A DNA stretch of 11,145 bases from an uncultured Bacillota bacterium. Its GTDB lineage: Bacteria > Bacillota_I > Bacilli_A > RF39 > UBA660. This document shows, one piece after another, positions 7,263 to 11,145 of this stretch (its first letter is position 1; each line of letters opens with the position of its first letter). The DNA is taken from positions 1 to 11,145 of the forward strand of contig CANDCB010000009.1 of assembly GCA_947383065.1 (NCBI GenBank), given 5' to 3'. Under the pieces are notes generated by a model, which was not told where the DNA came from, did no database searches, and saw only the letters and a program-made list of their open reading frames with translations. A program made the position numbers and the translations under genes.

Positions 7263-8007
7263 AAAAATTAAGATAGATTTTAGTACATATTTCCTTCTTT
7301 TAATTGCTTTGTTTGCTGGTTATATAAAAAATGCTTTTATAATTTTATTAATTATTTTAATCCATGAATTTGGTCATGTTTTTTTCTTTTTACTTTTTGA
7401 TATCAATATTGAAAATATTGTCATATATCCTTATGGTGGAGTTACAAATGTTAATAAAAAATTACATGAGCGCATTTATAAAGATATTTTAATAAGTTTA
7501 GGCGGAATAACTTTTCAATTAATATTGTTAATATTATTTAAAATTTTATATTTCAAAAGTATTATTGCTTTAACTACTTTTAATATGTTTATGACTTATA
7601 ATTCTAGTATTATAATATTTAACTTGATTCCTATTATTCCATTAGATGGAAGTAAATTATTTTTTGCGATTTTTAGTAAATTTTTCTCTTTTAAAAATAG
7701 CTATATTCTTATGATTATCACGGGATTAATTAGCTTAATTTTATTTATATTATATAATTTTGTATATAAATTAAATGATTTGATTTTATATACTTATTTA
7801 ATGTATAAGTTAATTGAAATTATTAAAGAATTTAAATATATAATGAATAAATTTTATTTAGAGAGAATAATGTATAGCCATTATTATAATGAAATAATTA
7901 ACAATATATCAAAAATTGATAAAATCAGAATTGATAAATATTATTACTTTAAAGATAATAATCGTTTCATCAATGAAAAAGAATATATAAAAAAAGTTAA
8001 ATATTAA
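7246..8007 (+). CDS. spoIVFB: SpoIVFB-type M50 site-2 intramembrane metalloprotease
   Basis: This is a polytopic zinc protease of the site-2 family. From the ATG at 7246 the zinc-binding HEFGH lies at 40-44 within a membrane helix, and the third ligand is in NLIPIIPLDG (126-135, ligand D134); both motifs are intact. About six membrane segments lie in residues 12-190, followed by a basic, Tyr/Lys-rich cytoplasmic tail (about 190-253). B. subtilis SpoIVFB (about 288 residues) ends in a CBS domain; I cannot recognise one here. In Bacillus the enzyme releases sigma-K from pro-sigma-K; the substrate here is unknown. Starts are possible at 7228, 7246 or 7249, none with a clear ribosome binding site, so translation is probably coupled to the upstream overlapping gene. 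B. subtilis also has rplU immediately downstream. Confidence 0.88.
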   Translation: MMNIFKKIKIDFSTYFLLLIALFAGYIKNAFIILLIILIHEFGHVFFFLLFDINIENIVIYPYGGVTNVNKKLHERIYKDILISLGGITFQLILLILFKILYFKSIIALTTFNMFMTYNSSIIIFNLIPIIPLDGSKLFFAIFSKFFSFKNSYILMIITGLISLILFILYNFVYKLNDLILYTYLMYKLIEIIKEFKYIMNKFYLERIMYSHYYNEIINNISKIDKIRIDKYYYFKDNNRFINEKEYIKKVKY

Positions 8008-8105
8008 ATCATAAATAATATCCCAAATAAAAGTAAAAATTGAAAAATTAATAATTTTAATAGCAACCTAAATAATTTTTAGAAAATAAGTATATACATA
8101 AGTGT

Positions 8106-8134
8106 TTGACTTTAGAAACTATCTTTGTTATAAT
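8106..8134 (+). promoter_or_regulatory. Strong promoter of the rplU-prp-rpmA operon
   Basis: TTGACT (8106-8111) and a perfect TATAAT (8129-8134) are separated by exactly 17 bases, with TG one base before the -10 (8126-8127). This is the best promoter in the window, as expected for ribosomal protein genes. Transcription should start at about 8141, just before the L21 leader. The preceding stretch from 8008 to 8105 is very AT-rich, and I see no clear terminator for spoIVFB in it. Confidence 0.88.
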
Positions 8135-8140
8135 CTTGTT

Positions 8141-8227
8141 GTTTTGAAAGCTTCATTCAAAACCGCACTAAAAAGGTTTAAGTACTTGAAGTCACCTCAA
8201 GGGCGCGTCTTAAAATTATAAGGAGGT
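8141..8227 (+). ncRNA. L21 (rplU) ribosomal protein leader
   Basis: The roughly 90-base 5' untranslated region resembles the conserved L21 leader of Bacillota. It can fold into three successive hairpins: TTGAA (8144-8148) with TTCAA (8156-8160), AACC (8161-8164) with GGTT (8175-8178), and CTTGA (8185-8189) with TCAAG (8197-8201). The loop and flank strings CCGCACT and GGGCGCGTC stand out as GC-rich in an AT-rich window, which argues for selected structure. Such leaders are thought to let L21 or a related ribosomal signal control the operon. The leader ends at the AAGGAGG ribosome binding site (8220-8226). Recognition is from memory of the family; a covariance search (Rfam L21_leader) would settle it. 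Confidence 0.8.
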
Positions 8228-8233
8228 ATGAAA

Positions 8234-8533
8234 ATGAAAGCTATATTTGTTACTGGCGGGAAACAATATTATGTTTCTGAAGGCGAAACTATTTATGTTG
8301 AAAAATTAGACAAAGAAGTAGGTTCTGAAGTAGAATTTACAGAAGTTTTATATGTAGATGGTGTTGCAGGAACTCCAGTAGTAGACGGTGCAAAAGTTAT
8401 TTGTTCTGTAGAAAAACAAGGAAAACAAAAAAAAGTAGTTGTTTTCAAATACAGACCTAAGAAAAAATTCCGTAATAAACAAGGCCATAGACAACCATAT
8501 ACTAAACTAACAGTTAAGAAAATTGTTAAATAA
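8234..8533 (+). CDS. rplU: 50S ribosomal protein L21
   Basis: The 99-residue product carries the L21 pattern: [22 protein letters not shown] at the N-terminus, then VLYVDG, and the basic C-terminal [27 protein letters not shown] that contacts 23S rRNA domain I. I choose the second ATG (8234): the AAGGAGG (8220-8226) is 7 bases from it but only 1 base from the first ATG (8228), and L21 proteins normally start MxAIxxTGGKQ, as [11 protein letters not shown] does here. It is the first gene of a three-gene operon behind a strong promoter and an L21-type leader. Confidence 0.97.
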   Translation: MKAIFVTGGKQYYVSEGETIYVEKLDKEVGSEVEFTEVLYVDGVAGTPVVDGAKVICSVEKQGKQKKVVVFKYRPKKKFRNKQGHRQPYTKLTVKKIVK

Positions 8534-8534
8534 T

Positions 8535-8843
8535 ATGGTTAAAATTAACATAAAAAAAAATAATGATTTAGTTTATGAAATTGTTATAAAAGGTCATTCT
8601 GGTTACAATGAAAGAGGCAAAGATATTGTTTGTGCTGCAATAAGCACAATGGCAATAACTTCTGTTAATAATATTTTAACTTTGGATGATTCAATTAGTT
8701 ACGAAGTTAACTCTGGTTTTTTAAAAATTAGAGTATTAAAAGATACTGATATAAATCAAAAATTGTTAAATAATTTAATAAAAATGTTTAAAGAGTTAAA
8801 AGATCAGTATCCTAAAAATATTGAGATTAGAAATGAGGATTAA
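8535..8843 (+). CDS. prp: Ribosomal-processing cysteine protease Prp
   Basis: Prp (YsxB) removes the N-terminal extension of ribosomal protein L27 in Bacillota, and its gene sits between rplU and rpmA, as here. The 102-residue product has the catalytic pair H21 in KGHSGYNERGKDIVCAA and C33 in the same segment, matching the family's GH...GxDIVCAAxS pattern. The ATG at 8535 comes one base after the L21 stop with no separate ribosome binding site, so translation is probably coupled; an upstream in-frame TTG (8523) lies inside rplU and has no support. The next gene encodes its substrate, and that L27 carries the expected extension. Confidence 0.93.
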   Translation: MVKINIKKNNDLVYEIVIKGHSGYNERGKDIVCAAISTMAITSVNNILTLDDSISYEVNSGFLKIRVLKDTDINQKLLNNLIKMFKELKDQYPKNIEIRNED

Positions 8844-8846
8844 ATG

Positions 8847-9131
8847 ATGAAATTTTTAAGTTTAAATATCCAATTATTCGCTCACGTTAAAGCTCAAGGA
8901 TCTACTCAAAATGGTAGAGATTCTAGAGGTCGTAGATTAGGTGCTAAAGCAGCTGATGGACAAACTGTTTCTGCAGGTAGTATTTTATACCGTCAAAGAG
9001 GAACTAAGATTTATCCAGGAGTAAATGTTGGAATGGGTAAAGATCATACTTTATTTGCTAAAGTTTCTGGCATAGTTAAATATGAAAGACTAGGTAGAGA
9101 CAAGAAAAAAGTAAGTGTTTATGAAGCTTAA
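8847..9131 (+). CDS. rpmA: 50S ribosomal protein L27 with Prp-cleaved N-terminal extension
   Basis: The 94-residue product matches L27: [22 protein letters not shown], then [29 protein letters not shown]. Its N-terminus [12 protein letters not shown] ahead of HVKAQG is the Bacillota-type extension; cleavage by Prp after LFA would leave a mature N-terminus beginning HVKAQGST, which reaches the peptidyl transferase centre. The mature start differs slightly from the common HKKGxGS form. Two adjacent ATGs (8844 and 8847) are possible; GAGGAT (8835-8840) is better spaced for the second. The gene is last in the operon, directly after prp, and is followed by a terminator. Confidence 0.96.
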   Translation: MKFLSLNIQLFAHVKAQGSTQNGRDSRGRRLGAKAADGQTVSAGSILYRQRGTKIYPGVNVGMGKDHTLFAKVSGIVKYERLGRDKKKVSVYEA

Positions 9132-9136
9132 TAATT

Positions 9137-9160
9137 AAGACCTTTTAAAAGGTCTTTTTA
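9137..9160 (+). terminator. Intrinsic terminator after rpmA
   Basis: AAGACCTTTT (9137-9146) and AAAAGGTCTT (9147-9156) form a perfect palindrome, so the practical hairpin is AAGACC with GGTCTT around a TTTTAAAA loop, followed by T up to 9159. It lies 5 bases after the rpmA stop. Confidence 0.88.
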
Positions 9161-9188
9161 TTTGATACAATTAATTTGTTGAACTGTA

Positions 9189-9208
9189 TAGTATTAAAAA
9201 AAATACTA
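9189..9208 (+). repeat. Perfect 7-bp inverted repeat upstream of obg
   Basis: TAGTATT (9189-9195) and AATACTA (9202-9208) are separated by six A. It lies about 20 bases before the obg start. Possible promoter pieces overlap it (TTGATA 9162-9167 with TATAGT 9187-9192 at 19 bases; TTGAAC 9179-9184), so it could be an operator, a leader hairpin, or chance in AT-rich DNA. No T run follows, so it is not a terminator. Confidence 0.4.
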
Positions 9209-9215
9209 GAATTAA

Positions 9216-9223
9216 GAGGTGAT
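9216..9223 (+). promoter_or_regulatory. GAGGTGAT ribosome binding site that decides the obg start
   Basis: GAGGTGAT is complementary to the 16S rRNA 3' end and lies 4 bases before TTG (9228). The in-frame GTG at 9219 often chosen by software falls inside this motif. Obg proteins characteristically begin MFVD, which is exactly what the TTG start gives. Confidence 0.85.
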
Positions 9224-9227
9224 TAAC

Positions 9228-10505
9228 TTGTTTGTTGATGAAGTTATAATAAAAATAATAGCAGGCAAAGGTGGCGATGGCTGTACATCTTTTAGACGAG
9301 AAAAATTTATTCCTTTAGGTGGACCAAATGGTGGAAATGGTGGCAAAGGGTCTGATATTATATTTGTCGTAGAAAAAGGTCTAAAAACACTTGTTGATTT
9401 AAAATACAAAAAAATAATAAAAGGTGATAAAGGTATAAATGGCAAAGGCTCAAATAAACATGGTGCAAAAGCCGAAGATATTTATGTTAAAGTTCCTTTG
9501 GGAACGACTTTAATTGATGAAGAAACAGGTTTAGTTATCTGTGATTTAGTTCATGAAAATGATTCTTTTATTGTATGCCATGGAGGCCGCGGAGGACGTG
9601 GTAATAAAGCTTTTGCAACGCAAGAAAATCCTGCTCCTAAAATGAGTGAATATGGAGAACCAGGTGAAGAAAGAATTGTAAAATGTGAACTTAAAGTTTT
9701 AGCAGATGTTGGCTTAGTTGGTATGCCATCAGTAGGCAAAAGCACAATTTTATCTTTAATAAGTGGTGCTAATCCTAAAATAGCAGCTTATCATTTTACT
9801 ACTTTAAGTCCGAATTTAGGCGTTGTAAAATTAAAAGACAATAGAATATTCGTAATGGCTGATCTACCAGGCTTAATTGAAGGTGCCTCAACTGGCGCTG
9901 GCTTAGGCGAAAGGTTTTTAAAACATGCAATGCGTACTAAAGCGCTAGCTCATGTAATAGATATGGGAGCTTTTGAAGGGCGAAATCCAATTGAGGATTA
10001 TCAAGCTATTCGCCAAGAGATTGAAAATTATAGTGACATTTTAGCACGTAAACCTGAAATTATTATTGCTAATAAAATGGACTTGCCAAATTTCGAAAGT
10101 AATTTAAAAGAATTTAAAAAGGCTTTTCCTAATCTAGAAATCATTCCGATATCTGCTCTTAATAGAACAGGAATTAATGAAATGGTGATAAAAATGGCCG
10201 ACAAAGTAGAAAAGATTGAAGCTGAACCTTTATATGAAGAAAATAAATATGAAAGTCATGTTATATATAAATTTAAAAATGAAAAACCTTATACCATTAC
10301 AAGAGATGAAGAAGGTGTTTGGATTATTAAAGGAGAAGAAATTGAAAAATTATTAAAAATGACTAAATTTCAAGAAGATGAATCTGTTAGAAGATTTGCT
10401 CGTAAACTTCGTGGCATGGGAGTTGATGAAGAACTAGAAAACTTAGGAGCCGAAAAAGGTGATGATGTTCAAATACTTGATTTTATGTTTACATTTAAAG
10501 AATAA
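9228..10505 (+). CDS. obg: GTPase ObgE/Obg
   Basis: Obg is an essential GTPase that binds the 50S subunit late in assembly and links ribosome maturation to growth and stress responses. From the TTG at 9228 the product has 425 residues. Residues 1-158 form the glycine-rich Obg fold (GGDGCTSFRREKF, GGPNGGNGGKG, HGGRGGRGN). The G domain has G1 GMPSVGKST (165-173), switch TT (191-192), G3 DLPG (212-215), G4 NKMD (282-285) and G5 SAL (309-311). Residues from about 345 form the OCT domain (KPYTITRDEEGVWIIKGEEIEKL, then VRRFARKLRGMGVDEEL). All motifs are intact. It has its own region upstream, separated from rpmA by a terminator; spo0B, which lies between rpmA and obg in Bacillus, is absent. Confidence 0.97.
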   Translation: MFVDEVIIKIIAGKGGDGCTSFRREKFIPLGGPNGGNGGKGSDIIFVVEKGLKTLVDLKYKKIIKGDKGINGKGSNKHGAKAEDIYVKVPLGTTLIDEETGLVICDLVHENDSFIVCHGGRGGRGNKAFATQENPAPKMSEYGEPGEERIVKCELKVLADVGLVGMPSVGKSTILSLISGANPKIAAYHFTTLSPNLGVVKLKDNRIFVMADLPGLIEGASTGAGLGERFLKHAMRTKALAHVIDMGAFEGRNPIEDYQAIRQEIENYSDILARKPEIIIANKMDLPNFESNLKEFKKAFPNLEIIPISALNRTGINEMVIKMADKVEKIEAEPLYEENKYESHVIYKFKNEKPYTITRDEEGVWIIKGEEIEKLLKMTKFQEDESVRRFARKLRGMGVDEELENLGAEKGDDVQILDFMFTFKE

Positions 10506-10538
10506 TAATAAAAAAAATTTGAATAAAAAATTAGTAAC

Positions 10539-10558
10539 ATTAACTTTTAAAAGTTAAT
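10539..10558 (+). repeat. 20-bp perfect palindrome between obg and the next gene
   Basis: ATTAACTTTTAAAAGTTAAT is a perfect palindrome. No T run follows on the + strand, so it is not a standard intrinsic terminator; it might be a weak terminator for obg or a protein-binding site ahead of the next gene. Its centre CTTTTAAAAG is the same as that of the rpmA terminator palindrome. Confidence 0.5.
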
Positions 10559-10574
10559 TGAAAGGAAAGTAAAG

Positions 10575-11103
10575 ATGAAGTATGATGTTGTAATAATAGG
10601 TGCTGGTCCAGCTGGATTATTTAGTGCTTATGAGTTAATTACAAAAAATGAAAACTTAAAAGTAGCAATTTTAGACAAAGGATTTAGAGTAAAAAATAGA
10701 ATTTGCCCTATGAATAAAAATGGAATTCCTTGTCAAAACTGTAATCCTTGTGCAATTTTAGCTGGATATGGTGGGGCTGGAACTTTTAGCGATGGAAAAT
10801 TAAATTTTATCCCTCGCTTAGGTAAAAGTGATTTAACAAAGTACATGCCTGAAAGCGAAGCTTATAAATTAATTGATGAAACAGAAAAAATTTTTAATAA
10901 GTTTAACATGGATGCAGAAGTATATCCTAGTAATATGAAAGAAGCCTTAGAAATAAAAAAACAAGTAGCTATTAGAGGGGCAAAGTTATTATTAATAAAA
11001 CAAAAACATTTAGGAAGTGATCACTTGCCAGATTATATTGATGGTATTTGTGATTATCTAGAAAAAAAAGGAGTAACTTTAATTGATCGAGCAGATGTTA
11101 CTG
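10575..11103 (+). CDS. NAD(P)/FAD-dependent dehydrogenase of COG2509 type, 3' end missing
   Basis: The N-terminal 176 residues are genomic. They begin with a Rossmann FAD-binding motif VVIIGAGPAGL (5-15) and the second-strand end VAILDKG (30-36). A cysteine-rich segment follows (C44, C53, C56, C59) and then the stretch GGAGTFSDGKL (66-76), a combination typical of the uncharacterised COG2509 flavoprotein dehydrogenases, which are usually about 450 residues or more. The substrate is unknown. The start is supported by AAAGGA (10561-10566), 8 bases upstream of the ATG. The reading frame continues as EIGRASCRERV to a stop at 11138, but that tail is translated Illumina adapter; the last complete native codon is 11100-11102. 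The real gene therefore continues off the contig. Confidence 0.9.
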
Positions 11104-11145
11104 AGATCGGAAGAGCGTCGTGTAGGGAAAGAGTGTGACGTGTTG
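11104..11145. other. Illumina TruSeq adapter read-through at the contig end (artefact)
   Basis: Positions 11104-11136 match the TruSeq read-through adapter that begins AGATCGGAAGAGCGTCGTGT. The next eight bases, GACGTGTT, have the length and place of an i5 index, and the final G would be the first base of the adapter part that follows the index. None of this is genomic sequence. Confidence 0.97.

Noticed and set aside
8008..8105. A terminator for spoIVFB in the AT-rich stretch before the rplU promoter
   Set aside because: Only weak A-T pairings are possible, with no GC-containing stem followed by a T run.
8228..8233. First ATG of rplU at 8228
   Set aside because: It is only 1 base from the AAGGAGG; the ATG at 8234 has normal spacing and the family-typical N-terminus.
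9219..9227. GTG start for obg at 9219
   Set aside because: It lies inside the GAGGTGAT ribosome binding site, and starting at TTG 9228 gives the conserved MFVD N-terminus.
1368..9745. Open frames on the - strand inside smc, obg and at the end of rnc
   Set aside because: They are shadows of well-identified + strand genes, rich in Phe/Ser/Leu as expected from reverse-reading AT-rich codons, with no domains or ribosome binding sites.
11104..11138. A true C-terminus EIGRASCRERV for the flavoprotein
   Set aside because: It is the translation of Illumina adapter sequence, and the protein would be far too short for its family.

Overview
The window is a stretch of bacterial core chromosome from a very AT-rich member of the Bacillota (Firmicutes). 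The placement rests on gene content and order: rnc-smc, then a SPOR-domain gene, radC, mreC, mreD, spoIVFA-like, spoIVFB, rplU, prp, rpmA and obg. Apart from rnc-smc, this is a reduced version of the Bacillus subtilis spoIIB-maf-radC-mreBCD-minCD-spoIVFAB-rplU-ysxB-rpmA-spo0B-obg block. The standard bacterial code is used: tryptophan is TGG and TGA acts as a stop. The extreme AT content, trimmed proteins and trimmed cluster suggest a streamlined lineage, such as Erysipelotrichales-like or uncultured gut Bacilli, but the sequence alone does not fix the taxon. All genes lie on the + strand.

Layout. 1-596: the C-terminal part of a membrane-anchored protein whose start lies outside the window, closed by an intrinsic terminator (605-642). 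779-4380: an rnc-smc operon behind an extended -10 promoter, closed by a terminator that contains the smc stop codon. 4511-6615: a SPOR-domain gene, radC, mreC and mreD, tightly packed or overlapping, closed by a terminator that contains the mreD stop codon. 6666-8007: the overlapping spoIVFA/spoIVFB-like pair. 8106-9160: a consensus promoter, an L21-type leader, then rplU-prp-rpmA and a terminator. 9228-10505: obg with a TTG start. 10575-11102: the first 176 codons of a COG2509-type FAD-dependent dehydrogenase. The last 42 bases (11104-11145) are not genomic: they are Illumina adapter plus probable index sequence.

How the genes work together. RNase III processes double-stranded RNA, and SMC compacts and segregates the chromosome. 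The SPOR protein, MreC and MreD belong to the cell envelope and peptidoglycan machinery. SpoIVFA/SpoIVFB form a regulated intramembrane protease module. L21, Prp, L27 and Obg form a ribosome-assembly module in which Prp trims the N-terminal extension of L27.

I see no mobile element, CRISPR array, tRNA, rRNA or clearly novel system. The points most worth a second look are the symmetrically shortened SMC arms, the SPOR protein in the spoIIB position, the sporulation-type protease pair in a reduced cluster, stop codons built into terminator stems, start codons that are easily mis-called because of GGTGAT ribosome binding sites, and the adapter read-through at the contig end.
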